Source: Merluccius polli (Eukaryota > Chordata > Actinopteri > Gadiformes > Merlucciidae). From it: DNA of 64,000 nt. Position numbers and translations under genes: made by a program. The stretch's first letter is position 1. Each line of letters begins with the position of its first letter. Below, piece by piece: positions 8,812-19,796 of this stretch. The stretch covers positions 35,001-99,000 of the forward strand of contig JAOPHQ010000902.1 of the NCBI GenBank assembly GCA_030340625.1, in the 5' to 3' direction. The notes under the pieces are model-generated. The model did not search any database and was not told the DNA's origin. It saw only the letters and a list, made by a program, of their open reading frames with translations.

Positions 8812-9895
8812 CGGGATAGTTCGGGTTTTAAGACACGAAGTTGTATGGGTTCCCTGTCAGCAACGTTGTGCATCAGCACTGACTTACCCCCCGACAGCGT
8901 CCTGAGAGGGGGGATCCAGCCGGTTTTTGATGCTGAAGAAAGTAGTCCGGCAAGTTGCTGGGGTCACGAAAGTAAAGTGTTTTTCTTCTCAAAACCATAT
9001 GCGTTCAAAAGAGTGACATATTTGCACCACAAAAACGTTGTCCAGGAAAAATTAAAACCTTGTTATCACTTGGCACTATTTTTCTCGATTCCTACCACTG
9101 CGCGCTACTGACAGCTGAAGGCTGCGCAGGTGGGGTTATTACCGCTGGTTTATTATCTTCCACACTTCCATATAACCACCGGGGCTTCATAGTAATGTGT
9201 CCGAGGAGAGCAGCCATGTCGGCCACACACACAGACTGTTACCGCTGTTTTATTATCTTCCACACTTCCATATAACCACCGGGGCTTCATAGTAATGTGT
9301 CCGAATAGAGCAGCCCTGTCGGACACGCACTCAGGCTATTACCGCTGTTTTATATTCATCCAACACATCCAGACCATCACCGGGGCTTCATAGTAATGTG
9401 TCCGAATAGAGCAGCCATGTCGGGGACACACACAGGCTATTACCGCTGTTTTATTATCATCCAACACATCCAGACCATCACCGGGGCTTCATAGTAGTGT
9501 GTCCGAATAGAGCAGCCATGTCGGCCACACACACAGACCGTGTGTCTGTGTTCCTTAACTTTCCAGCACGCGAAAGACAGTGAAACGCCTGCGCAGCCTT
9601 CAGCTGTCAGTAGCGCGCAGCAGAAAAATAGTGCCAAGTGATAACGAGGTTTTAATTTTTCCTGGACAACGTTTTTGTGGTGCAAATATGTCACTCTTTT
9701 GAACGCATATGGTTTTGAGAAGAAAAACACTTTACTTTCGTGACCCCAGCAACTTGCCGGACTACTTTCTTCAGCATCAAAAACCGGCTGGATCCCCCCT
9801 CTCAGGACGTTGTCGGGGGGTAAGTCAGTGCTGATGCACAACGTTGCTGACAGGGAACCCATACAACTTCGTGTCTTAAAACCCGAACTATCCCT
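8812..9895. mobile_element. TTAA-targeting foldback element (1084 bp) with internal tandem repeats
   Basis: Two long arms (8812-9131 and about 9588-9895) are near-perfect inverted copies; the left arm carries about 14 extra bases. Ends read CGGGATAGTTCGGGTTTT and, inverted, AGGGATAGTTCGGGTTTT. TTAA flanks both sides (8808-8811, 9896-9899), and removal of the element plus one TTAA restores DINVGDA of the gypsy pol. The centre holds four copies of a 100-bp tandem repeat. The similar ORFs in both arms are mirror images of the inverted repeat and no evidence of coding. It is non-autonomous; the superfamily is probably Kolobok or piggyBac. Confidence 0.88.
9137..9537. repeat. Four tandem copies of a 100-bp unit in the foldback centre
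   Basis: Units start with TTACCGCTGKTTTAT at 9139, 9239, 9339 and 9440, each containing CCGGGGCTTCATAGTARTGT and GAGCAGCCMTGTCGG. Period 100-101 bp with a few substitutions between copies. Confidence 0.93.
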
Positions 9896-10140
9896 TTAAT
9901 GTTGGCGATGCCGTTTCCATTAAACAGCATGCTTATTGATGTGCTTTGCCTAAGAGGGAAATGATAATAACGGAGGTCAAGTATTTTCTGGACCAGGGTA
10001 TGGTAATACCCAGTCATAGCTCTTGGAGTTCTCCCTGCCTTTTGTCTCCTAAGTCTGATGGTTCTCCCTGGTTTTGCACAGACCTTCGTAAAGTGAACGC
10101 TGTCACTGTGCCCAACTCATTCCCATTCCCCGCTAACAAA
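9896..10140 (+). pseudogene. Gypsy reverse transcriptase N-terminal remnant
   Basis: Reads NVGDAVSIKQHAY with a stop, then KREMIITEVKYFLDQGMVIP, SSWSSPCLLSPKSDGSP and DLRKVNAVTVPNSFPFP, the fingers region before the first catalytic motif. The palm with the YxDD motif is missing, deleted at about 10140-10205. Confidence 0.85.
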
Positions 10141-10204
10141 TCTGTGTAGCCCAGCTAAACTGTTTCTGTGATCTGATGAGTGTCACCATGCCTTCGAGTG
10201 TGCT

Positions 10205-10362
10205 AAAGTGCTTCTGGGGCTGGAGCCATCTTGCTGCAAGATGATGCGGATGGGCTCTGCCACCCGGTGAGCTACTTCTCGGCCAATTTGGACGTTCGGC
10301 ACAAAAAGGGTGTTGATAATGTGGTGGCTGATGCCTTATCTCGTGGGTGCGGGGATTAAAGG
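10205..10362 (+). pseudogene. Gypsy RNase H remnant
   Basis: Reads AGAILLQDDADGLCHPVSYF then directly LDVRHKKGVDNVVADALSRG and a stop. The central part of RNase H, with two of its acidic residues, has been deleted between SYFSA and NLDVRHKK. ADALSR is the usual C-terminal signature. Confidence 0.8.
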
Positions 10363-10492
10363 GAGTAGTGTACGCCGACGGCATTGTATGTATATTGTGG
10401 GAACTGTTGTGTAAGAATATATGTACCTCCTGTATGAGCTTGTTTTGTATTTTTTTTTTCAAACAAACTATGTTTGATCTTATGGGAGGGGG

Positions 10493-11072
10493 TGTTACGT
10501 CCCTATAGATGGGTATAGAAGGGACTTTGTTAAGGTATGTTACCCCTGTCAGAGTGCAGCTCTGCCCCTTGCCACTGGAGATTGAACACACCTGAAAGTG
10601 ATCACAATCACCCAGGGGATAAAAGAGGAGGAGAAGCTGCAGTCTGGGCCTGCTGGCCACAGTACAACCTGGGTTTGTGTGATTGCTGGTGGTTCTGGGT
10701 GCATATTGTTGGTTTTACTTTCAGGTGCCACCATATTGTTGGTTTTACTTACTGTTTGGATGGATAGTTTGAGGGAGCCAGTAAGGGTGAGCTGCCATTT
10801 TTGTGTATCCCCCCTTTCTCTCCTGGTTTTGTTTTAAGTTAGGGAGGGCTTAGAAATTGTGCTTTTATTTTATGGTAGGTTGGCTCCTTGGTTCTAGTCG
10901 GTAGGGGCTCATTTTTGTTTGTTGTTTTGGCCTTGGCCACCCCTGTTTCAACCGTTTTCCTCATGTTTTTTCGTAAATAAATACTTTTGACTGACATCAC
11001 GGCCATTGGTCTTTTAATTACCACTGTGGAAATGTGTTACTCCCCTCTCCCCTAGACGTAAGGGTCGTAACG
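10493..11072 (+). repeat. 3' LTR of the gypsy element
   Basis: Begins TGTTACGTCCC immediately after a purine-rich tract (TATGGGAGGGGG) and ends GGGTCGTAACG. The terminal inverted repeat TGTTACG/CGTAACA is visible with the final A changed to G. A poly(A) signal AATAAA lies at 10976-10981, where R would end. No matching 5' LTR is in the window, so insertion age cannot be estimated from LTR divergence. Confidence 0.78.
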
Positions 11073-11884
11073 GATGTATACATCATGCTATAGTATGTTT
11101 TCTGGTAATTCAATATAAAATAACCACATGGTAAAGCCTATTTTTGTATACTCCTGTTGGAATTAAGTACTTGACTTCTCATTATTTTCACCACATTACT
11201 GTAATGCAGCCTTTAAACACTTATGCCATATCACTCTCAAAATCTAAGATCTAGTCTCACATCACACTATCGTTGTAAGTTGCTATATTGCCCAGCCCTA
11301 AACAGAAGCACACCTGGAACACACAGAACATAATTGCATCAATAAAAGGAAATTACATGGACATACATTAGACTAAATAAATAGGAGGCTTTCTGTTCTT
11401 AGCCAGCAGTATAACAAGGGCAGACATATATTTTCTTGAAAAACCAAGATCTCATCTCAAGAATTCAATGACTCCTTGAAAAAATAATCAATCAATCAAT
11501 GTAAATAATTGGTCTAGGCATTGCATCCTGTTCTGTTTGTGATCTGTGGGGAGTTGAATCCTGTGTGTTGGTGCATGACGGTGCTTTGAAGGACTTACCT
11601 TCCCCCTCTCACTGTGACTTCAGAGTCCACAGAAAGGAAGGGCTTTACTGGCCTGGAGTCAGGTACAGTGATTGAAATCAGGGGCACATGAGGTTAAGAT
11701 TCTTTGGGTATCTACATGTGTGTTGAGTGTTTGACCATGCGTGTGTTTAATTGTGTTTGTGTGTGTGTTTGACTGTGACTGAGTGTGTCAAGTTTGTCTT
11801 GAGGACAGAACAATGTGTGCTACTTTCTATTTCTATTCTATCTATTCTCCTCCTCTATTCCCTTCCTCTGCTCCTCCTCCTATC
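11073..11884. other. Intronic DNA, no gene seen
   Basis: AT-rich sequence with a reverse fragment of the GGGCTGGGCAATATAG-type repeat near 11225-11300 and a short (GT)n at about 11755-11770. Nothing else recognised. Confidence 0.5.
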
Positions 11885-12369
11885 TAGCCTGGCAAGCCAG
11901 ACCCACATCAGAAAGATGTAGGGTCTGGCATTGCTCCATTGGCAGTGTGGGCGGGATAAACGGTTGTCTTTCAAGTTCCCTCTGCACGCAATAGGATAGC
12001 GCTACAACCAATCAGAGCAACGAAGGTGACGTTGTCAGAGCGATGGAAATTAGTCCATGGGGAAGTGTTCCGTATGGTGGATTGTGGAAGAATAGTAAGA
12101 AGAAAGTGTATTGTGGAAACTGTAAGCAAACAATCTTGAGAGAATGGAGCCCAACGACTGTTGCCGTTTTTGCCAGAATAATATAACCTGTAACACGGAA
12201 CCGTCACAACTCTGTCGTCATGGTAGCCCGGCTTCCGATTCCGCCCCTCACGCTGTGATTGGCCTGACAGATTTTCTGTTTCCAGCACCGAAAAACAACG
12301 ACGAAGTGCTAGACCCCCTGGCTGCAAATTAAATTTGCTGCCGCTAGGGACGTCTAGATTTCTAGGCTA
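11885..12369. mobile_element. Short inverted-repeat element (485 bp) with 9-bp target duplication
   Basis: Starts TAGCCTGGCAAGCCAGAC and ends GTCTAGATTTCTAGGCTA; the inverted end reads TAGCCTAGAAATCTAGAC. CCTCCTATC is present on both sides (11876-11884 and 12370-12378). An 8-9 bp duplication fits hAT or MuDR-type transposition. No transposase remains. Confidence 0.82.
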
Positions 12370-12633
12370 CCTCCTATCCACTCAGTACCATACCTCGACT
12401 ATGCACGGCTGGTATGCTGTTAAGACTGCTTGAACACTTATTAAGCTATGGCTGTGGAAAAATATGAATGCTGTACTATTAGTGGTGCTAAGCGGAGAAC
12501 GTTATTCAAGAACACGGCAGGTTAGGGCCAGTCATTCACAATATCCTCGATATTCATCGCCTGTAAAAGCACAAACTGAGCTCGCAAACCATAGCAAACA
12601 TCCACACGAGTTAATATGAAATGACTTTGGACT

Positions 12634-12685
12634 AGGGCTGAGCAATATGGAAAAACCTATGATGGGGAACTCAATATCGATAAAT
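12634..12685 (+). repeat. Fragment of GGGCTGAGCAATATGG repeat
   Basis: Start GGGCTGAGCAATATGGAAAA followed by TCAATATCGATAA; a common fish interspersed repeat related to copies near 11290 and 49108. Family assignment (hAT-like) is from memory. Confidence 0.4.
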
Positions 12686-12812
12686 GGAGTGTGTTGTTGA
12701 TGGCTGGTTTGCAGCCTCACCTGGCCTGAGTCAGACTGATTGGACTCTGGGCTGGGTGGGGCGGGCACACCTGTGGTGCATGAGAGCAATCATGGCACCC
12801 AGGATAAACCAG

Positions 12813-13214
12813 GGCCGTGTTCCGATATCTGTGAGTACACTAACTTCCGTGAGTACACTTAAACATAGTACACTATCCGTACTCAATAGGTACGCAGAGC
12901 TTCAGATGTTAGTGCTGTTACTCTGTGGTGCACTTAACGGAAATGACATCAGCTGCGCGGCCGCGTCACCCGCCAAACACGTCAATTCATTAGACGTTCT
13001 CTGAGCACGGCTCTGCCTCTTCCGCTACGTAGCTAAGATGGCTGCCGTTGAGTACGCATAGTGTACCCCGTAGCACACTCAGCATTTTGGCCGTTTTGAG
13101 TACACATACGGGTCCTTTCAAGTACACTTCTTTTGCCGCGATCATAATCGGAACACCCTACGTACTCAAACTAAGTATACTAAGTACGGGTAGTACGGCT
13201 ATCGGAACACGGCC
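12813..13214. mobile_element. MITE (402 bp) with GGCCGTGTTCCGATA ends and CAG target duplication
   Basis: Perfect 15-bp terminal inverted repeat GGCCGTGTTCCGATA/TATCGGAACACGGCC, flanked on both sides by CAG (12810-12812, 13215-13217). The interior is full of AGTACAC/GTGTACT words that suggest further subterminal inverted structure. No coding capacity. The three-base CAG target suits parts of the PIF/Harbinger group. Confidence 0.82.
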
Positions 13215-13435
13215 CAGCTATCAACACACACACTCAGGAGAGCTACTGTCATGGCAGCAGGTTAACAGCTGCTCGGCAAATACCGTCTTGCTATCTCCAA
13301 TAAATGCATTCTGCAACATCTACCTGTGTGCTGTGTCGGAGGGCCCCAGCAAAAGTCTCTAAGGTGGTGAGTGGCAGGGATTGAACTACAGCACGATGTG
13401 CTCAGGAATTCAAAAGACCATTCTTAACAGCCTAA

Positions 13436-13618
13436 AGGCCTTTGCACACCAAGTCCGTATTTTTCGTATGCGTTTTTTTGGATGCGAAAAAGCGCAGAAA
13501 ATCGAACCTGTTCCGAAAACTGACTGGTGTGTAAACGTGATTGACACGTGAGGGCGTAACTATTTTTAAACGTGCGACAATTTCGGACGAAAAATACGGA
13601 CTTGGTGTGCAAAGGCCT
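13436..13618. mobile_element. Small palindromic MITE (183 bp)
   Basis: AGGCCTTTGCACACCAAGTC and onward (about 29 bp) is mirrored at the other end as ...CTTGGTGTGCAAAGGCCT. The interior contains TTTTCGTATGCG. No clear target duplication was found. Probably a PIF/Harbinger-type MITE. Confidence 0.78.
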
Positions 13619-13844
13619 CAACTGAGGGTCATTAAATTGAGGTACATGGATATTTTAAACCTCATATTTGATTTTGATCTCCTCTTCATTCATTTATACT
13701 ACAGAGAGGGAGACAGGGAGAGGGAGAGAGCGAGCTAATGGCAGCGGCAGCTGATTAGCTTTACTCTATTAGCAGCTAAGTGAGGCTGCTCTTGGGCTTC
13801 GGCCTGGCACTGAGCAGATAGATTGTGTCAATGACCTCCACGCT

Positions 13845-13870
13845 CCCCCCCCCCCCCCCCCCCCCCCCCC
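13845..13870. repeat. Poly(C) tract, 26 nt
   Basis: Uninterrupted C run. Confidence 0.95.
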
Positions 13871-14159
13871 GACCACCCTCTGGCAACCTCATCTAAAGCC
13901 CTCCAACCCAATCAGAGCGCTGGTGTGATGCGGGGGACCTTGGCATGGAAATCGGTCCATACGATATAGAGACTGTGCGCTACGATGAGCCTATAAAGTA
14001 AATGCTCGTCTTGATCGTAAACTAGAAGTTCAAGGGAACTCGTATTGTACAGGTCATCAACTTATTTCCATTAACGGCCACCGAGGTATAGAAATTCAAT
14101 CCTTGCCCAATCGTGTTGCTGAAAGGCCAGTGGATTACATGCGGTATATGCATGCACGC

Positions 14160-14278
14160 ATATATACACACATCCCTATACACGCACACATACACACGAG
14201 CACACACGCACACACACACCTAAACACACTCACACACATAAACATACACACACACACACACACACACACACGTGCACA
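14160..14278. repeat. (AC)n microsatellite with variants
   Basis: CA array with TA, CT and GC interruptions; pure core at about 14248-14271. Confidence 0.93.
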
Positions 14279-14937
14279 CTCATCTCGCTATGACACGGTG
14301 AGTGATTAACCTACACTGATATGAGCTCACCTTGCTCCCTACACGCCCACGCAGCCCCGTGCTCATGAACGTCAGACGCAAATGCCATTACGTACGGATG
14401 AGCAACAAGCCAGGAGCCTCTTGCATTAACCCCCAGTAATTGAGTGGGGGTCGTTCGGAGGTGGAGTGGCGTTACGAGAGGCTTCCGATCCATCGCCTAA
14501 GGCCCCCTGTCTGTTTTTTTTTGCTTTGAAGTGTGTGGGACCAGGGGCCTCATGTACGAAGACTTGCGTGGATTTTTGCGTGGATTTTGGCGTACGCCAA
14601 ACCCCCGAAAATGTCGTACGCACAAATAAATTCAGATGTATGAAAGTGTGCGTACGCATGGATCCAAGCGCGTTTCTTTTGCACATCCCGATCAACGTGG
14701 AACTGAGCGCACGTGCAGATGTGGCAAACTCCTCCCTGTCCACGCCCCCATATAAATATGCAAATCTATGTAAATAGGCCCTGGACCTGAGATTCACCTC
14801 TTTATCCGATCAGATAAAACAAGCAAGTGTGGCACAGAGGATATTTATATATTATTGCCACTTAATTAAATGTGTTATTTTATATGTATGGACTTTATTT
14901 GGCATTTTTACAGACACCCCCCATTCAATTTTAAGCA

Positions 14938-14964
14938 TTATTATTATTATTATTATTATTATTA
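14938..14964. repeat. (TTA)n microsatellite
   Basis: About nine TTA units inside the Harbinger-like element. Confidence 0.93.
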
Positions 14965-15146
14965 AAGGCACAAGACCACCCGCGGCTATATAAACTGTGG
15001 ACCGGGACCAGTATAGCCGCTGAAGACCAGCCGACTCACTTGTCTTTTTGTTTAATTGATTCTTTCAGAATAACATCTTTTCTAAAATATGCCAACCCTT
15101 GAGTCAGCTTGCACTCTATGGGTGTAACACAAGCATGAACAAATGA

Positions 15147-15313
15147 AAGAAAAGACATTTCACAAAGTCCGAGTTGGAGATTGTGGTGACTGAAGTGGAG
15201 CCGCGGAGGGAGATTCTCTCTGGTCCCGTCAGCAGGGATCAATATGAAGAGAACAAGAAATGAGTGGGAGTGTGTGTGAGGCGGTAGGCTACATGCCGTG
15301 GGGTCCGAGCAGT

Positions 15314-15348
<35 letters not shown>

Positions 15349-15396
15349 AAGAAGAAGTGGTCGGATCTGAAGGTGGAGGTGAAGCGGAGGAATATA
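15147..15396 (+). pseudogene. Remnant of a transposon SANT/Myb-like DNA-binding gene
   Basis: Fragments KKRHFTKSELEIVVTEVE and, after a frameshift near 15230, AGINMKRTRNEWECV then a stop (15277-15279), followed beyond a (CA)n expansion by VKKKWSDLKVEVKRR (from about 15345). These match the tri-helix SANT/Myb-like protein that PIF/Harbinger transposons encode next to their transposase. Stop, frameshift and microsatellite make it non-functional. Confidence 0.6.
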
Positions 15397-16803
15397 TTCT
15401 ATGCGTTACTTTCATGCCGCACACTAGGAAGACCACTAGGTGGCGCTGTTTTTGAGCAAATTCCAGTAACGCTAATAACTCCCGCATACTTTGTCGCACA
15501 TTCGAAATTGTCCAATTGTCATCGTTTGCAAGTAAATCCTCGCGCTCCCTAAATACTCGCTCACGTCGGATTGCACCATTTGCAAGGTCCTCTAACAACG
15601 CTAACGCTGCCATCGGTAATACCATTTTCTTCATCACATTGCGCATGCGTTTATATCCACCTGTATAATTGCAAACACGGTGGGTGTGTTAATTGTTCAT
15701 AAGTGTGTCTCTGACGTGCACATCACTCTGATGACTAATTGTTTTTGACATTCAACAGTTTTCCAGCGTCACCTATAAGTGTCGCCAAAGGAACAATAGC
15801 TGCAGAAACGTGCGTACGCCAGCCATGAAGTTGACGTGAGGCACCGCACATTTCCACGGTCATTTCACGTTTCATACATCTGAACGTGAGCGTGGAACGC
15901 CACGTTTTTTTGCGTACGCCACGTTTTTGTGCGTACGCAACCTTCGTACATGAGGCCCCAGGGCCGCGGGAAGTGGGGGTGCTGGGGGTGCTGCAGCACC
16001 CCCTGCAGCGAGGGAGAAAAAAAAAAAGTATAAAAAATATTTTGCACAATTTATAAATTCCTTATGAATATTTTGGGAAATTATTTTGACACACGTAGGC
16101 TATTACGTGTATTTTGGATTTTAGTTTAATTATTTTGAGGCCTAATCAACACAGGTTCACCTCCTGATCAAAACCCCCTTTATTCTGAGTGCCGCTGGGC
16201 TCCCTCCCTCCCTCCCACCCTGCTTCCGTGTGACTTGTCTTCCTCGCACGCGTCGTCTTCATTTGATTCCACCTCTGCATATCGCTCGTTCAGTCGCTCT
16301 GTTCAATAACGTTCAAATAGTCAGAGATTATTTCCTTGTGGTGTGCGTAAAAGGATTTTGGAGCTAATAGAGTCGCGTGTGACAAACGTAGATGGGTGCA
16401 GTGACTCAGAGTCAGGTTCATGCCAGCTGACCACTATTGCGATCTATTGCTTTGTTATAGCGTTATTGTGTAGTGAACTATTGCGATCTATTGCTTTGTT
16501 ATAGCGTGTATATGACAATAAAGCAGTGAATCTCAATATATTTATTCATTTTTTAAATGAATATTTTAAATAGGCCTATAGGCTCATAGGTTTTTTTGTC
16601 CAAAAAAACAACAATTTTTTCACAGCACCCCCTGTTCAAAATGACTTCCCGCGGCCCTGTGTGGGACCCACACACAAAGCTTCCCACATACACACACACG
16701 CACACACACTGCAAACAGTTTTCTTCTTTACTTTTACAACTTCACTTTCCCTTTCAGGTGCAGGTTTTGACCTGAACAACCTGTGCCTGTGGTAGGTGTT
16801 GTT

Positions 16804-16827
16804 GGGGGGGGGGGGGGGGGGGGGGGG
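16804..16827. repeat. Poly(G) tract, 24 nt
   Basis: Uninterrupted G run. Confidence 0.95.
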
Positions 16828-18210
16828 CTGAGGTCTGATAGGCTCAAACAGGATGGCCATGACTTGTGATTAGAAGACACATCTCGCACACACTTAAAGG
16901 CCCCGTGAAACAGAAGTCACAGTGCTGATTTGAGTCTGCATATTTACGTTGTTTCTGTAAAAACACAAAGCGAGGGAGGGACTTGTCTGAATTCCCAGCC
17001 AAATTGACAGTATCTAGCAGCGCAACATGAAAAGCCATGATGACAGCCTGCTCTCTGTTGTGGAGGACATTAAAACTCGAGAAAGCATTTTCATTGGACG
17101 CAAAATTAGTGAACGCCCCTAATTGCAGGATGAGTTATCAAACATCTGAAACCTTTAAACTGTGTTTTTGTGTGTGCGTATGCGTGTGTGTGTATGTGTT
17201 GCCATTCCAACCATGACGTAAATCCTCCTCCTCAATGCCAACACCGGACACCGTTGTAACATGGTCATGTTGCGAGAAGAGACTGACCGACTGAGAGCGT
17301 GGGATTTACAATGTGATGAGGAGAGGGTGACCACGAGAGAGACGGAGATGCTGATGCAGAGAAATACCTTTTTTCTGTTGCTTTTACATGCTATCCCTGA
17401 CACGTCCATCTCGGGTCCCTGCACAAATACAGCGAAAGACTTCAGAGAACGATATTAAATGCTGTCCATGTTTTGTTTTATCCGATAACACCTGTATTTC
17501 CCTCAGTGGATGTGTTAACCGGTACGCGAAAATGGTCGCCAGACTGAGTGCGGTTTAGATATGCTCCATTATCGGCGGGTCACCGGAGAGGTCCAGTCCC
17601 TCTGGACCTCTCCGGGCGGGTCAGGGGTCAGGGAGTGTGCCAGTCCCATCTTCACCTGTCTTGTCCATCACCTGACTAAAAAAAGGCCATTACTAACCTC
17701 TCACCCCCCCCCCCCCCCATCCCCTCCCCTCTTCCTCATCACCTCCTCTCGCAGGAAGAGCAGGCTCAAGCTAGGCTCACCGGTGGCCTGACTGTCAGCT
17801 TGTGGGAAGTCGCTGGGTTATCTATTGTGTACACATCCCATTAGGACCCTATTGATCCCGACGCTCCCAGCTCTCATGACCCACCTTAGATTTACCTCTC
17901 CACACACAAACATGTGCACACACACACACACCCTTCCTATCAGCTTGGGTCATCGACTTGAAACGGGAGAGATTGAGCCATTTCTCAGGTATGATAATTC
18001 TGTGCTGCCCGAAATCAATGGGGGTGATTATTGCTATGTTAATGCAGATTGATTCCAAGGCTGCTGCGGTATTTCATCTTCTGCGACTGTATCTCTTCCC
18101 ATGGGACAGCCCTGTCACACCAGGAGGTGCTGCCCTCAGCAGTCATTAGTTTACAGTCGCACAGTATTGTGGAATAAAATGTCGATTCGTTACTTCGTCA
18201 AAACCAGCGC

Positions 18211-18234
18211 GGGGGGGGGGGGGGGGGGGGGGGG
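18211..18234. repeat. Poly(G) tract, 24 nt
   Basis: Uninterrupted G run. Confidence 0.95.
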
Positions 18235-19609
18235 TTGGGCTGTTTGGGTCTCTCCTTGGAAAGAGACCAGAAGGTAGTTCTTCTAACGGCCTTCAGGTGG
18301 TTCGTGGGCAGGTGGCGGCATAAGGACCCGTCGCCATTCGCAAGTCATTCTCCTAATGCGAAGCCATTAAGTTTCTTCTTTGTTCGGGCTAGTTCATCTC
18401 CATGTCATTTTTGTTTGCAAGGTCCTGGTGGGCAATTATATTTCATTAAAAACGTATTAAGGGCAAAAACTTTTTCATATCACTCCAGGCAGGTTAAGAA
18501 GACTACAGCCGAAGAGATAGCCAAAAGAAAATGTAAACTAATGTGGAATTATAGATTGGCTGGGGGAGAGCAGCGGATGGGTACAATGAGATATTTAAAA
18601 GACCTGCAAAGATGGGGAACATTAGATTTAGATCTGAATAATTGCAGGCACTGAGCAGCAGCACAGCAGGAATGATGGAGAGACCAGACACGCAGGTCTC
18701 TTCCTCGTGGCTGAGTAACTTTGAATGGCCCGCTTCCAAAGATTAACTGGAGAGAAAGGGAGGCTAGCGTTCGATGCCGCTCCATTGCATTTGTCCGTCG
18801 CTCTTATCAAGTTCAGAAAAGATGGTGTTGGGAAAAAGGCCAAAATCATTATGCTTTGTTGCACAGATGTTAATGTGCTTATTTGCTAGTGCCCTTAATA
18901 GCAGCAGAGGACAAGGTATTTTCTCTCTCTGCACAGATGGAAGTGACAATTTGAATGACACGCAGCACCGTTCCAGCAATCAACTCCAGCGGATTTTGTT
19001 ATGACATTACGCACACACACAACAATCAACGGCAGTGCCTCTCATTCTTCTCTGCAACTGTGCGGGTCGTCAGTAATTGCCGCACAGATTCAACCCATTT
19101 TTCCCGGCATAACCCAGCATTTGATTAAGGCATGCTGTGTCACTTACCATTTAATTTTTCATCACACAGCTCGGCTGCCGTAGCACCGGCTCCTCTATGC
19201 TTGACGACGCCGGCTTTCATCTCAATTAACAACGTTCGCTTAGTCAATACGTATACGAAACGTCCTGCGTGTTTTAGGACTTTTATTTTATTTTTTCAGC
19301 CCCGGAGCAGGACACAAAAGAAATCTACAAAACCCCAAAAATGAACATCTAGTGGAAATAGTGCAGCGCTGGAAAGCTTTGCATTTCAAAGTGCGCTCGC
19401 AGAGGTTTCTTGCTGATTTAGTATGCGGCCTGTTTTTGAAAAAAAAGAAAATAATGTAAATTCACACAGGCTGAGTTTAAGGAATGAAATGAATCCCGCC
19501 GAGCGTTGGGTGATGGGCCTGGAGCCTGCTGCTGATGGTCTTTATATCTCACACAGCGTGGGAGAATGACACCCAGCTCCCTCACTGGTGGTACACCAGC
19601 AGCTCAGAC

Positions 19610-19796
19610 ACACACACACACACGCGCACACTGTACATATACACACAGTACATACCCACGCACACAGGCTCACACACACACACCCAGACACATACTGTAC
19701 ATATACACACAGTACATACCCATGCACACAGGCTCACACACACCTAGACACATACTGTACATACACATGCACACACAAATCCACATGCAGACACAC

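Larger units (their letters stand above)
6950..11072 (+). mobile_element. Decayed Ty3/gypsy retrotransposon, Gmr1-type pol order, 5' truncated
   Basis: Pieces of one pol gene run left to right. The linker before the integrase zinc finger is split by a MITE (FYMDKGV at about 6985-7006, then LMRKW from 7547). Next come integrase (to about 8390), a post-integrase region with INMLKLFHARE, the pre-RT segment ending DVPSRTTVLEHDI at about 8809, the RT N-terminus (9900-10138), an RNase H remnant (about 10210-10360), a purine tract and a 3' LTR (10493-11072). Integrase therefore precedes RT, unlike standard Ty3/gypsy and like the Gmr1 group first described in cod. No 5' LTR, primer site, gag or protease is visible. 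Frameshifts, stops and missing cores show it is dead. The left boundary is approximate. Confidence 0.8.
13619..14533. other. Intronic DNA with poly(C) and (AC)n tracts
   Basis: Contains a 26-nt C run (13845-13870) and an (AC)n region (about 14160-14275). No gene recognised. Confidence 0.6.
14545..15958 (+). mobile_element. Harbinger-like element (1414 bp) inserted into the hAT terminus
   Basis: Ends are GGGCCTCATGTACGAAG and CTTCGTACATGAGGCCC, a perfect inverted pair, with CAG duplicated on both sides (14542-14544, 15959-15961). That CAG is the first three bases of the hAT element. Subterminal GCGTACGC words are repeated near both ends. The interior holds a decayed SANT/Myb-like gene and a (CA)n tract, but no recognisable DDE transposase, so the copy is non-autonomous. 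Confidence 0.88.
14542..16659. mobile_element. hAT-type element (about 700 bp) split by a nested transposon
   Basis: After removal of the nested insert, the ends are CAGGGCCGCGGGAAGT and its exact inverse ACTTCCCGCGGCCCTG, flanked by a perfect 8-bp duplication TGTGGGAC (14534-14541 and 16660-16667). CAG-led ends and 8-bp duplications are hallmarks of hAT. The subterminal region GGGGGTGCTGCAGCACCCCC is itself palindromic. No transposase is visible in the AT-rich body. Confidence 0.9.
16668..19611. other. Intronic DNA, no gene recognised
   Basis: Holds poly(G) at 16804-16827 and 18211-18234, a C run at 17705-17719 and short (AC)n or (TG)n arrays near 16681, 17160 and 17910. The ORFs here lack homology I know and have no gene-like context. 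Confidence 0.5.

Noticed and set aside
8845..9862. Two nearly identical ORFs on opposite strands (8845-9111 and 9440-9862)
   Set aside because: They are the same sequence in the two inverted arms of the foldback element, so similarity does not show coding constraint.
16895..17160. TTAA-type MITE starting CTTAAAGGCCCCGTG
   Set aside because: A matching inverted end could not be found nearby.
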